Positions 17,408 to 26,066 of a DNA stretch of 60,201 nt are shown here, one piece after another (the first letter of the stretch is position 1; each line of letters begins with the position of its first letter). The notes below the pieces were generated by a model. The model was not told the origin of the DNA. It worked only from the letters and a program-made list of their open reading frames with translations, and ran no database searches. The DNA is from Deltaproteobacteria bacterium (GTDB lineage: Bacteria > Desulfobacterota > Desulfobacteria > Desulfobacterales > Desulfosarcinaceae): NCBI GenBank assembly GCA_020444075.1, contig JAHLLR010000029.1, positions 1 through 60,201 on the forward strand, in the 5' to 3' direction. Both the position numbers and the translations under genes were made by a program.

Positions 17408-17620
17408 TTACGCGTTGTCCGGTTTGTTCTTGCCGCCGCCGCCCTTCAGTTCCACCAGGTCCGCACCGGTGGCGTCGGCAAGCTGCTTCAGCTCACCCAG
17501 GCGAAGATGGTCCGCATACACTTTGAGATCCACGCCGGCCACTGCCGCAATCCTGAAGCGCGGGGTTTTGGAACCGTCTTTGACCTTCTGCCGTTCGCGA
17601 TAAAATATTTGTCCGCTCAT
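17408..17620 (-). CDS. Small conserved-looking protein upstream of the storage-protein gene
   Basis: A 70-residue basic protein (MSGQIFYRERQKVKDGSKTPRF...) with a GGAG ribosome site and only a 10-bp gap to the storage-protein gene, so the two form an operon. The centre (RIAAVAGVDLKVYADHLRLGELKQLA) could form a strand-helix unit, and the tail is Gly/Lys-rich (KGGGGKNKPDNA). No membrane segment and no metal-binding Cys. I do not recognise the family; a partner or regulator of the storage protein is possible. Confidence 0.7.
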   Translation of the reverse strand: MSGQIFYRERQKVKDGSKTPRFRIAAVAGVDLKVYADHLRLGELKQLADATGADLVELKGGGGKNKPDNA

Positions 17621-17934
17621 GATGGTCTCCTTTTACAATGGGATGGATAATAACAGATGATGTATCCGGCAATGGTAAGACAATCAACAGGCTGTGTAAA
17701 GGAGCGGATAAAACCGGATCCGGACGCTTGGTCCTTTTCGGTTATTTACTTGTGCTGATCTAATCAACGATCGATGAGAGCTTTGGAACGCTGCGATGAC
17801 TGATATAATCATGTTGCCGGAATAAACCTGAACATCGTATATTCATCCGGTAAATCATATGGGAACATCTTGACTGGCCCAACAGATGGGTTGTTTCATC
17901 TATGGGTTGTTTTATATAGGGTGAGGAAATTAAG
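17621..17934. other. Intergenic region with promoter-like element and 16-bp tandem repeat
   Basis: A 314-bp divergent control region without a gene. TATAAT at 17804-17809 has a poorly spaced TTGGAA 15 bp upstream (17783-17788). ATGGGTTGTTTCAT (17886-17899) recurs as ATGGGTTGTTTTAT (17902-17915), a tandem pair of period 16, ending 19 bp before the exporter start. These could be paired protein-binding sites. Confidence 0.4.
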
Positions 17935-18825
17935 ATGCTATTCCCGGTATCGGGAGTTTCGGTCAACCCGCTGGTTCCATTCGCTGTGGGGTTTCTGGTT
18001 TCCTTTTTCACCTCCATGGCCGGTGTGTCCGGCGCTTTCCTGCTGCTGCCTTTCCAGGTGAGTTTCCTCGGGTACACGGCCCCTTCCGTGAGCGCGACCA
18101 ACCAGGTGTTTAATGTCGTCGCCATTCCCAGCGGTGTATACCGCTATTTAAAGGAGGGCAGAATGCTGTGGCCGCTGACATGGGCGGTGGTCATCGGCAC
18201 GCTTCCGGGAGTATTCATCGGGGCCTGGGTCCGCGTCGTTTATCTGCCCGACCCCCAGGCTTTCAAATTGTTTGCGGGACTGGTGATGCTCTACATCGGT
18301 TGGCGGCTTTTGCAGGACATCGTCCGCAGGGGCCGGACCGGTTCCGGCGGCAGAATGACCACGGTCGAATCAAGCCGGTTGACCGTGAGCGCATCGTCGT
18401 TTGTCCGTGTGGCCTTCGACTTTGGGGGAGAATCTTATTCTTTCTCGCCGGCAATTATTTACGCCATTTGCTTTCTGGTCGGCATCGTTGGGGGTGTATA
18501 CGGGATTGGCGGAGGTGCCATCATCGCTCCTTTTTTTGTGGCGGTGGTCGGGCTTCCGGTCTACACGGTCGCCGGAGCCTCGCTCATGGGCACTTTGGTA
18601 ACTTCGGTAGCCGGTGTGGTTTTTTATCACGTGTTGGCTCATTTTCATCCCGGACATTCAGTGGCTCCGGACTGGATGCTGGGCATGCTTTTTGGCGCCG
18701 GCGGCATGTTTGGCATGTACATGGGTGCCCGCACCCAGAAATACGTTCCAGCGAAAATAATCAAAGGCATGCTGACCCTGGTGATACTCTCGGTGGCAGG
18801 AAAATATATCCTCGACTTTTTTTGA
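17935..18825 (+). CDS. TauE/SafE-family anion exporter
   Basis: A polytopic membrane protein of 296 residues with about eight hydrophobic segments. The family moves sulfite, sulfonates or related organic anions. It shows the two-repeat layout: PFAVGFLVSFFTSMAGVSGAFLLLPFQ near the N-terminus and FLVGIVGGVYGIGGGAIIAPFFV in the second half, each with the G-x-G turn typical of the family. GAGGAAATT stands before the ATG. It is not obviously operonic with the genes on either side. In a sulfur-metabolising anaerobe sulfite or sulfoacetate export is plausible, but the substrate cannot be predicted. Confidence 0.88.
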   Translation: MLFPVSGVSVNPLVPFAVGFLVSFFTSMAGVSGAFLLLPFQVSFLGYTAPSVSATNQVFNVVAIPSGVYRYLKEGRMLWPLTWAVVIGTLPGVFIGAWVRVVYLPDPQAFKLFAGLVMLYIGWRLLQDIVRRGRTGSGGRMTTVESSRLTVSASSFVRVAFDFGGESYSFSPAIIYAICFLVGIVGGVYGIGGGAIIAPFFVAVVGLPVYTVAGASLMGTLVTSVAGVVFYHVLAHFHPGHSVAPDWMLGMLFGAGGMFGMYMGARTQKYVPAKIIKGMLTLVILSVAGKYILDFF

Positions 18826-19229
18826 GGGAAAAACCCGGTTCCTTTCTTTCGCTTCCATTTCTTCCTTGACGATAGTGCCTCCACCCCATTAATATTTTTT
18901 TTGTAGATGCTCCTTTCCCATCTTCACTGAAGCAAAAAACGTTTATCCCTTCCCGGAACATGATGCAAAGGCCTGTCGCGCCTTATTTCCGCCGGGCCAC
19001 ACTTTTCAAAATGTTCAGGTCTTTGAGAAATGCCCTGCGCGCCAACCGCACACGGCAATCGATGGCCGGAAAGCAGATTCTGTCAGTGATCTATGAATAT
19101 GTTGAGCCGAATTAAAAATCCGTATGGGCAAGCGCAGAGACTTTTTACTACCCTGGCTAAAACGGTGACCCGTGGCGGTGTCATCTTTCCGGCCCCTTCG
19201 ATCCGGGGGCGTCATCCGGGAGGCGTTAT
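18826..19229. other. 404-bp intergenic region before the CO dehydrogenase operon
   Basis: No convincing gene; short frames here lack ribosome sites. It must contain the promoter for the flavoprotein-cooF-cooS operon. TGTCAGTGATCTATGA near 19081-19096 is only vaguely like a CRP-family dyad, and I do not claim it. GGGAGG directly precedes the flavoprotein ATG. Confidence 0.3.
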
Positions 19230-20459
19230 ATGAAGCACGTGATTATCGGAAACGGCATTGCCGGCGTATCTGCGGCCGAGGCCATTCGCCTGCTGGAGGC
19301 GACGGCCGACATCACCATCATCGGCGACGAAACCTTTCCACCTTACAGCCGCCCCATGATCAGCCATGTCCTGGCCGGATCCCAGCCCCATGGCAAGCTT
19401 CCCATCCGTTCCGAGCATTTCTACGCGGACCAGAAGATTACTCCACTGCTCGGCCGGCGGGCCGTCGGCATCGATGTGGCCGGCCGGCAGGTCCTGCTGG
19501 CCGACGACACCCGCATCGGTTTCGACCGCCTGCTGATCGCCGCCGGCGCCGATCCCCGGCCGCTGAAGGCCGAGGGGCTGGATCTTAAAAACATCTTTTA
19601 CATGCGCACCCAGGAACATGCCAAACAGCAGGTGGCCGCGCTGGACGGCGCCCGCCGGGCGGTCGTCCTCGGCGGCGGCCTGGTGGGGTTTAAAGCCGCC
19701 TACGGCCTGCTCAGGCGGGGCCTTGCGGTTACCATGCTGATCACCTCGGGGTATCCCCTGTCCATGCAGGTGGACGAGACCGCCGGGCGCATGATTCTGG
19801 ACGAGCTGGTCCGCCACGGCCTGACGGTCCAGGTCGGGGTCACTGTCCGTGCTTTCGAGGGCAACGGGTCGGTCCGGGCGGCCGTCACCGATGCCGGGAC
19901 CCGTCTGCCCTGCGACATGGTGATCATCGGCAAGGGGGTGCTGCCGTGCCGGACGTTTATTCCCAAAGGGCAAATCGAGGTGGATCTTGGTGTGGTGGTC
20001 GATGAACACCTGCAGACCACTGCACCGGGCATATATGCCGCCGGTGACGTGGCAGAAATGGTGGATATCGCCAGGGGCTGCCGCTGGGTCAACGCCCTGT
20101 GGCCGGAAGCGGTTGGCCAAGGGCGCGTGGCCGGCCTGAACATGGCCGGCCGGGAGGTGGCCTATCCCGGCAGCCTGAGCCGCAACGTCATGCGTGTCTT
20201 CGACCTGGATGTGCTCACCGTGGGCAACGTCACCCCGCGGGAAGAAGCGGGATACCGAATTGTGCAGACCGGCGGCGCCGCGCAAAAATATTACCGGCGT
20301 CTGGTGCTCAGGGACGACCTCCTGGTGGGGGCGGTGATGATCAACCGCATCGAGCAGGGGGGGGTGCTGCGGTCGTTGATCGAGAACCGCATTCCCATCC
20401 GCCTGCCGCCGGAGCGCCTGGTCGCCCCCGGATTCAACTTCGGTCAATTGTTATATTGA
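19230..20459 (+). CDS. NAD(P)/FAD-dependent oxidoreductase of the CO dehydrogenase operon
   Basis: A 409-residue pyridine-nucleotide-disulfide-type flavoprotein. The FAD Rossmann motif is at the very N-terminus (IIGNGIAGVSAAEAI). The NAD-binding motif is VVLGGGLVGFKAAYGL near residue 150. The second FAD segment is APGIYAAGDVAE near 265. No redox-active CxxxxC pair is seen, so it resembles NADH-dependent ferredoxin or rubredoxin reductases. It lies first in an operon with cooF and cooS. Comparable three-gene sets are known in other anaerobes and would pass CO-derived electrons from CooF to NAD(P)+. Confidence 0.9.
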   Translation: MKHVIIGNGIAGVSAAEAIRLLEATADITIIGDETFPPYSRPMISHVLAGSQPHGKLPIRSEHFYADQKITPLLGRRAVGIDVAGRQVLLADDTRIGFDRLLIAAGADPRPLKAEGLDLKNIFYMRTQEHAKQQVAALDGARRAVVLGGGLVGFKAAYGLLRRGLAVTMLITSGYPLSMQVDETAGRMILDELVRHGLTVQVGVTVRAFEGNGSVRAAVTDAGTRLPCDMVIIGKGVLPCRTFIPKGQIEVDLGVVVDEHLQTTAPGIYAAGDVAEMVDIARGCRWVNALWPEAVGQGRVAGLNMAGREVAYPGSLSRNVMRVFDLDVLTVGNVTPREEAGYRIVQTGGAAQKYYRRLVLRDDLLVGAVMINRIEQGGVLRSLIENRIPIRLPPERLVAPGFNFGQLLY

Positions 20460-20524
20460 ACACGCCAAGGGGATGAAGCGTAACGCAGATATCGAATTTT
20501 TTAAGAAACCGTCAAGGAGGAACC

Positions 20525-21124
20525 ATGAAACAAGTCGTTGTTCACCCTGAACGATGCGTGGGCTGCATGCAGTGCATGCTGGCGTGCGCGACGGCCCACT
20601 CGCGCAGCCTGACACTGTTTGCCGCGGTGCAGGAGACCCCGCAGCCCAAGCCGAGGATCCACGTGGGGGCCGGCCGCTTCAACGAAGGCTTTCCCAACCG
20701 CTGCCGCCACTGCGACCCGGCTCCCTGCCAGATGGCCTGCCTGGCCGGCGCCATCTACCGCCGCGACGGCGCAGGCACCGTGATGATCAATCCGGACCGC
20801 TGCATCAACTGCGCCTCCTGTGCCATGGCCTGCCCTTACGGGGTGATTCGCTTCCACGAGGACCCGCTGGGTCCGGCCGGGCACGCCATCGCCGTGAAGT
20901 GCGACAACTGCAGCGCCCGGGTGGCCAAGGGCCAGATCCCGGCCTGTGTGGAGATCTGCAAGGCCGGTGCGCTGACCTACGAGGAGATGGATGCCGCCAT
21001 GCGCCGCAAAACCCGGGACGTGTCCCGCAGCATGTCGACGGATGCGGACCAGCCGGCCATTCCGGCCGGTGTGGCCCTGTTGAAGACCATCAAACAATCT
21101 GAAATAGCGCTCAGCGGAAGCTGA
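20525..21124 (+). CDS. cooF: CooF-type iron-sulfur electron carrier
   Basis: A 199-residue polyferredoxin that takes electrons from CO dehydrogenase. The first cluster motif is C11-x2-C14-x2-C17-x3-C21 (RCVGCMQCMLAC). Further Cys groups are RCRHCDPAPCQMAC, RCINCASCAMAC and CDNC...ACVEIC, enough for four [4Fe-4S] clusters as in CooF/HycB relatives. AAGGAGG precedes the start. It lies 66 bp after the flavoprotein gene and 22 bp before cooS. The C-terminal 30 residues are less conserved. Confidence 0.94.
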   Translation: MKQVVVHPERCVGCMQCMLACATAHSRSLTLFAAVQETPQPKPRIHVGAGRFNEGFPNRCRHCDPAPCQMACLAGAIYRRDGAGTVMINPDRCINCASCAMACPYGVIRFHEDPLGPAGHAIAVKCDNCSARVAKGQIPACVEICKAGALTYEEMDAAMRRKTRDVSRSMSTDADQPAIPAGVALLKTIKQSEIALSGS

Positions 21125-21145
21125 AGAGTGATCAAGGAGGACGCC

Positions 21146-23029
21146 ATGTTTGATCCCAGAGAGAGTCTGTCGGTTACCCAGGATGGCGATCGGCTTTTCG
21201 CGAAAGCCCAGCAGGACGGTGTCGAAACGGTGTGGGAGCGCCACGAGGCCCAGCAGCCCCAGTGCGGATTCTGCGACATGGGGCTGTCCTGCCGCATCTG
21301 CGTCATGGGGCCGTGCCGGGTGGATCCGTTCGGCGAGGGGCCCCAGACCGGTGTCTGCGGCGCCGATGCCGACATCATCGTGGCGCGCAACCTGTGCCGC
21401 ATGATCGCCGCCGGCGCCGCCTCCCATTCCGACCACGGCCGGGACCTGGTGGAGGTGCTGGCCGGCGTGGCCGACGGCACCGCCATCGGCTACAAGATCC
21501 GCGACGAAGCCAAGCTCAGGCGACTGGCCGAAGAGTACGGCGTATCCACTGAAGACAAGAACCCGTTGGCTATCGCCGGGGAGCTGGCTCAGGCCATGAT
21601 GGAAGACTACGGCATGCGCCAAAAGGCCGTGAAGATGGTCGCCCGCGCACCCAAAAAGCGCCGGGAGGTGTGGGAGAAGTTCGGCCTGACCCCCCGGGGC
21701 ATCGACCGCGAAACCTCGGAAATGATGCACCGCACCCACATGGGGGTGGACAACAGCTGGCAGAGCCTGCTGCTGCAGGCCATGCGCAACTCCCTGTCCG
21801 ATGGCTGGGGCGGCTCCATGATCGCCACCGAAGTCTCCGACATCCTTTTCGGCGTTCCCACCCCGCGCCCCACCACGGTCAACGCCGGCGTGCTGAAGGA
21901 GGACCAGGTCAACATCGTGGTTCACGGGCACAACCCGGTGGTCTCGGAAATGGTCTCCAAGGCCTGCCAGTCCAAGGCGTTGCTGGATCTGGCCAAAACC
22001 AAAGGCGCCAAGGGCATCAACCTGGTGGGGGTCTGCTGCACGGGCAACGAACTGCTCATGCGCCGGGGCATCGCCATGGCGGGCAACCATCTGATGACCG
22101 AACTGATCCTCTCCACCGGCGCCGTGGACATGATGATCGTGGACTACCAGTGCATCATGCCGTCGCTGGGAAAAGTGGCCGCCTGCTACCACACCCGGAT
22201 GGTCAGCACCAGCGACAAGGCCAAGTTCCCCCACATGGAGCACCACGAATTCCATCCGCACAATGCTGAGAAAAAAGCGGTGGAGGTGGTCCGCGCGGCA
22301 GTCGAGAACTACGCCAACCGGGGCAAGGTCCTTATCCCCGTTGAACCCCAGGATGCTGTCGGCGGCTTTTCGGTGGAAGCCATCGTGGGGGCGCTGGGGG
22401 GCACGCCGGAGCCGCTCATCGATGCCATCAAGGCGGGCAAAATCCGCGGAGCCGTGGGCATCGTGGGATGCAACAATCCCAAGATCAAGCACGATTACGG
22501 CCATGTGACTCTGACCCGCCGCCTCATCGAAAACGACATCCTGGTGGTGGACACGGGATGTGTGTCCGTGGCCACTGCCAAGGCCGGCTTCAAGGTGCCG
22601 GCGGCGGCGGGCGTGGCCGGGCCGGGGTTGAAGGAAATCTGCCTTGCGCTGGGCATCCCGCCGGTGCTGCACATGGGCAGCTGCGTGGACAACGTGCGCA
22701 TCCTGGTGCTGGTGTCGGCCCTGGCCAATGCGTTGGGCGTTGATATCAGCGACCTGCCCGTGGCCGGCTCGGCCCCGGAATGGTATTCCGAAAAAGCGGT
22801 GACCATCGGCACCTACTTCGTCGCCTCGGGCGTCACCACCCATCTGGGCCCCATGCCGCCCATCACCGGCAGCATGAACGTGGTCGGCCTGCTCACCTCC
22901 GGTCTCAAGGACGTGGTCGGCGCCACCTTTGCCGTGGAGCCTGACCCGGAGAAAGCGGCCGTCTTCCTGCGCAAAACCATCGAAGGCAAGCGCAAGGCCC
23001 TGGGCCTGGATGCGCGCAGCGTGGAATAA
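21146..23029 (+). CDS. cooS: Ni,Fe carbon monoxide dehydrogenase catalytic subunit
   Basis: Catalyses CO + H2O = CO2 + 2 H+ + 2 electrons. It has 627 residues from the ATG at 21146, which follows AAGGAGG; a GTG 18 bp upstream is rejected. B-cluster Cys are C49, C52, C57 and C71. The D-cluster region is C40-x2-C43, not the C-x7-C of the Carboxydothermus enzyme, which predicts a [2Fe-2S] D-cluster as in Desulfovibrio vulgaris CooS. C-cluster regions are GVCCTGNE, GCNNPK, DTGCVSVA and GSCVDN. No acetyl-CoA synthase genes and no cooC nickel-insertion gene lie beside it, so it is a monofunctional CODH, probably linked to NAD through CooF and the flavoprotein. Confidence 0.96.
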   Translation: MFDPRESLSVTQDGDRLFAKAQQDGVETVWERHEAQQPQCGFCDMGLSCRICVMGPCRVDPFGEGPQTGVCGADADIIVARNLCRMIAAGAASHSDHGRDLVEVLAGVADGTAIGYKIRDEAKLRRLAEEYGVSTEDKNPLAIAGELAQAMMEDYGMRQKAVKMVARAPKKRREVWEKFGLTPRGIDRETSEMMHRTHMGVDNSWQSLLLQAMRNSLSDGWGGSMIATEVSDILFGVPTPRPTTVNAGVLKEDQVNIVVHGHNPVVSEMVSKACQSKALLDLAKTKGAKGINLVGVCCTGNELLMRRGIAMAGNHLMTELILSTGAVDMMIVDYQCIMPSLGKVAACYHTRMVSTSDKAKFPHMEHHEFHPHNAEKKAVEVVRAAVENYANRGKVLIPVEPQDAVGGFSVEAIVGALGGTPEPLIDAIKAGKIRGAVGIVGCNNPKIKHDYGHVTLTRRLIENDILVVDTGCVSVATAKAGFKVPAAAGVAGPGLKEICLALGIPPVLHMGSCVDNVRILVLVSALANALGVDISDLPVAGSAPEWYSEKAVTIGTYFVASGVTTHLGPMPPITGSMNVVGLLTSGLKDVVGATFAVEPDPEKAAVFLRKTIEGKRKALGLDARSVE

Positions 23030-23141
23030 ACCAATTCCGGTAGCCCCGCGGCAGCGGATGCCTTGCGGTATTCGCGGCCGCGGGTGTTGCCGACGACCCT
23101 GCCGGATGCCGTTTTCCGGCGGAACAGATACCACCCCATTG

Positions 23142-24350
23142 TCAGGGCGTCTCGAAACGGTAGGAATTGCCCAGAGGAGGCGCGAAGCGCCGGTCAAATT
23201 CCGGAAACATGCCCAGCGCCAACCCGCTCCATTCCGTCACCCGCTCGCGGCCGTCGAACTCGAACCGTGCCCGCACCGACCATGTGTAGTCCGTTTTGGG
23301 TCGCAGCGATATTTCAAGTGTGTGTTCGGGATTTGGAATCCGCTGGCGCTGGTAGATCATTTCAAGATCCTTGCCATGTTGCTCGGCGACGAAGAGATCA
23401 TAGGTTACCTTTTTCACCCGGTCCATCTCCTTCGGTGCAACCTTGACGTCGCTGTCCCGTGGAAATCCCTGCCAGCGCAGCGTGGGGTGTAAATTTTTTA
23501 CCTTCCCCATGGAAAAGCCCAGTGGCGGGTCAACGGGCGCAAGGCCAAGGGATCCCCGTGGGAAGCGGGAATGCCATTGCTGGTCAGGGAACGGGTACAA
23601 TACAAACACCTCCTCATAAATGTGTCGTCCCAATACCCCGCACCCCGCGGACAAGGCTTCCAGAAGCAGTTTGCTCTGGTCTGCCGCCCATTCTGAACGC
23701 GTATGCCTGTCCCCTTTGTATTCCGCATCGGTTGAAAATAGTTCCGTATTATCTGCTGTACGCAGCAGCCGCGCATGCGCGAGCATTTTCAGGGCAAGCG
23801 GCGCATCCAGCGACTCTCCCTCGGCGCTGATCCGGGTGATCGCCAATTCCAGTACATTCTCCACGCCTGCGTCTGCAAGCAAGGTGTAATCGGGTGGTTG
23901 GCCCGCATGTGCTTTGAAATTGGTCGCAACGGGCTGCCATGCGGTGCCATCGTGCTTCGCGGCAGCCGTCACCTGGTCAGGCAGACAGTACATCAGGGGA
24001 CGATTTTCAAAATCCCTTGACCATGCTTCCCGGGCATGTTTTACCGTGTCCGCACTCGGCGCCAAGGCCGCGCCGACAGCGGCACCCAGAGGAAGGGTGA
24101 TAGGCAGCAACAGGACTCCTAACTCGCGGCCCTGAAGGGATTCTCCAAAAATCATGCCCATGGCATCCATCGCGCCTTCACCCTTGCTGCGGGTGAACCC
24201 TTCGAATTCGATTTTTGGAGCCTGATCCACGGCGACGATAGCCAATCGGGCGAGGTTGACTTGATGTTGGATTTTTAGCGGCACGGCAGTGCAACCGACC
24301 TGCAACATTACCAGGGATGCAACGATCAGGCTGGTTGTGCAGCTCTTCAT
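23142..24350 (-). CDS. Outer-membrane lipoprotein of unknown function
   Basis: A predicted lipoprotein of about 402 residues. The start at 24350 gives MKSCTTSLIVASL...LQVGC, a normal signal peptide with a lipobox Cys; two upstream ATG codons would bury the signal. A glycine-rich hydrophobic segment (LPITLPLGAAVGAALAPS) near residues 80-97 may insert in a membrane. The C-terminal third contains a probable beta domain (DYTWSVRARFEFDGRERVTEWSG), resembling a fibronectin-type repeat. No close family is recognised. It is convergent with cooS and shows no link to CO metabolism. Confidence 0.75.
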   Translation of the reverse strand: MKSCTTSLIVASLVMLQVGCTAVPLKIQHQVNLARLAIVAVDQAPKIEFEGFTRSKGEGAMDAMGMIFGESLQGRELGVLLLPITLPLGAAVGAALAPSADTVKHAREAWSRDFENRPLMYCLPDQVTAAAKHDGTAWQPVATNFKAHAGQPPDYTLLADAGVENVLELAITRISAEGESLDAPLALKMLAHARLLRTADNTELFSTDAEYKGDRHTRSEWAADQSKLLLEALSAGCGVLGRHIYEEVFVLYPFPDQQWHSRFPRGSLGLAPVDPPLGFSMGKVKNLHPTLRWQGFPRDSDVKVAPKEMDRVKKVTYDLFVAEQHGKDLEMIYQRQRIPNPEHTLEISLRPKTDYTWSVRARFEFDGRERVTEWSGLALGMFPEFDRRFAPPLGNSYRFETP

Positions 24351-24568
24351 GATTGCAGAATGCGGGGTTGATTGCATCAGCGGACACAGCCTTTCAACGG
24401 TTTGCCGGATGGCATCCATAATGGGTTGAAGCCGGGTTTATCAACCATGGGCATTCTTTTCCCAACCTGTTTTTCTGTCGACAGGGTTGTTCAATTCCCT
24501 TGCGAGGTGGAAAACCGAAAGAATAAACCCCTTAGACGGCGCTCACGGGTATCCATCCTCGACGGCCC

Positions 24569-25672
24569 TCACGCGGAAAGCCGGGCGGCAATATGGTCCA
24601 CCGCCCGCACGGCATCCTTGACCGCGGTGTAGATCAGGTTCGTGTGCTTGCGTTCCTTGAAGGACCCTTCTTCCTGGATCTCGATATAGACGGGGCTCAC
24701 CGCCCCGCCGATGGCGTAGATGCCCCGGATGCTGGTCTGGAAATCCGGCGACAGGATCACCAGCTGGGCGCCTTCCCTGCCGATACGGCAAACCCCTTCG
24801 GTGCAGGTGATCTGCTGGAGCCCGATCTGGCTGAAGATGGGCGCGGGCCCCTGGGTGCCGATGCAGGCAATCACGTGCTTCATGGGAAAGCTCATGGCCT
24901 GTTTGAGGATCACGCCGCAGCCGGCATCGATCTCCTGGGTCAGGATGGTCAGCCGGTCCACCCCGTCTTCGTCGACTTCGCCGATGCGCGGCAGCGCCCC
25001 CTGCAGGATGCGGATGTGACCGCCCAGAAGGATCTCCTCACCCAGGTCGCGGGCAACGTCGGTATTGATTTCGAAGTGCTCCATGCGGTTGCTCCAGTAA
25101 ACCGGCGTCTCGTCGTCGGCATCCCGTTTGGCACGGGAAAGGGCGGCCACGACATCGGCCGCGGCATTGCCGCCCCCGATGACCAGGGTGGAAAAGCCGA
25201 TATGATCCTGGACGTTGTCCAGCTTGCGGGCGATGGTTTTGGCCTCGCCGTATACTCCCAGGTCCACGGGAATGTTGCTGCCGAACGCAAGGACAACGGC
25301 CCGGGCCCGGTAATGTCCGTTTCCCGTCGCCACCACGAAGGCGTCCCGATCTTTGCGCATGCTCTCGAAGTCTTCGTTGAATTGAACGGCGATGCCGCGT
25401 TTGGCCGCCAGCGCTTCGATGGTATCGATATACTCCTCCACCGGCGGCTTGTCGGGCGCCGGCGCCAGCGCTTCGATGGGAAACGGTCCGGTCTCGCTTT
25501 TCGGAATGGTGGCGTAGACCTTTTTCCCTTTGGGATAGGAATCGATGATCCCCTGGAAAATGCGGCTGCCTTTTTCGATGATGAAAAAACTCAGGCCGTG
25601 CTTCTGGGCCTGGAGGGCGCAGGCAATGCCCCCGGGCCCGGCACCGACAATACCGATGTCATAGGTTTTCAT
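24569..25672 (-). CDS. YpdA-like FAD/NAD(P)-binding oxidoreductase
   Basis: A 367-residue thioredoxin-reductase-like flavoprotein. The FAD motif is IVGAGPGGIACALQAQ at the N-terminus, the NAD(P) motif is TLVIGGGNAAADVVAAL near residue 165, and IRGIYAIGGAVSPVY closes the FAD site. It lacks a CxxC disulfide, as do YpdA-group proteins and ferredoxin-NADP reductases of the thioredoxin-reductase type. GGAGAAATAAG precedes the start. It stands alone, with the integron remnant directly upstream. Confidence 0.85.
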   Translation of the reverse strand: MKTYDIGIVGAGPGGIACALQAQKHGLSFFIIEKGSRIFQGIIDSYPKGKKVYATIPKSETGPFPIEALAPAPDKPPVEEYIDTIEALAAKRGIAVQFNEDFESMRKDRDAFVVATGNGHYRARAVVLAFGSNIPVDLGVYGEAKTIARKLDNVQDHIGFSTLVIGGGNAAADVVAALSRAKRDADDETPVYWSNRMEHFEINTDVARDLGEEILLGGHIRILQGALPRIGEVDEDGVDRLTILTQEIDAGCGVILKQAMSFPMKHVIACIGTQGPAPIFSQIGLQQITCTEGVCRIGREGAQLVILSPDFQTSIRGIYAIGGAVSPVYIEIQEEGSFKERKHTNLIYTAVKDAVRAVDHIAARLSA

Positions 25673-25738
25673 CTTATTTCTCCGGCAACGGGTTTATTTT
25701 AATGGAAGCGGGATTCGGGGGACAAGTCAATCAAAAAG

Positions 25739-25963
25739 TTATTCCGCTTTCGCTTGCACTTCAAGATCTTCCAAAGGGCTTGGAACCCCCGTCCGCCTTG
25801 CTGAAGCACATGGGTGAAAATCTGCGCTGGGATCGATATGGTGCCGCCGGACGGCGTTGCTGCGGGGGTCTGTGGACAGGGAACTCAAAGGAAACACATA
25901 CTGCCAGCCCCACGTCCGGGAACGTTTCCTATCCCCTCCGGCTTTCCGTTTTTTCTTTTTCAT
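25739..25963 (-). pseudogene. intI: Integron integrase (intI-like tyrosine recombinase) remnant
   Basis: The open frame reads WGWQYVFPLSSLSTDPRSNA then VRRHHIDPS, the hallmark segment of integron integrases around their specific insertion. It then jumps to sequence that in the +1 frame reads IFTHVLQQGGRG and back in frame reads VPSPLEDLE, the normal integrase C-terminus. So the catalytic HxLRH block is deleted, one base is lost in a G-run, and the nucleophile Tyr of IYTHVL is Phe. The N-terminal catalytic half is also missing. The present start, with AAGGAGAT before ATG, may be fortuitous. No activity is expected. Confidence 0.85.
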
Positions 25964-25995
25964 CGGGTGATCTCCTTTCTGTGTAATTGGTTTTT

Positions 25996-26009
25996 ACACT
26001 CCGGAGTGT
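25996..26009. repeat. 14-bp perfect palindrome upstream of the integrase remnant
   Basis: ACACTCCGGAGTGT is self-complementary and lies 33 bp upstream of the remnant's ATG, between integrase and first attC-like site. This is where attI and the integrase promoter are expected. It might be a regulator site; it does not look like a LexA box. Confidence 0.4.
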
Positions 26010-26066
26010 CACCCCATTTTTTCAATTTCGCTGTGCCTTTAACTGGCGATTAGGACACGTGACGCG

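Noticed and set aside
19081-19096. Possible CooA/CRP-like site before the CO dehydrogenase operon
   Set aside because: Only one half-site (TGTCA) is recognisable; the second half does not match.
20501-23197. 898-codon minus-strand frame opposite cooF-cooS
   Set aside because: Histidine/alanine/glycine-rich antisense translation of the CO dehydrogenase gene, with no own features.
25739-25963. Reading the 74-codon frame with a good ribosome site as a real small protein
   Set aside because: Its sequence is a spliced pair of integron-integrase segments with a frameshift between them, so it is better called a pseudogene.
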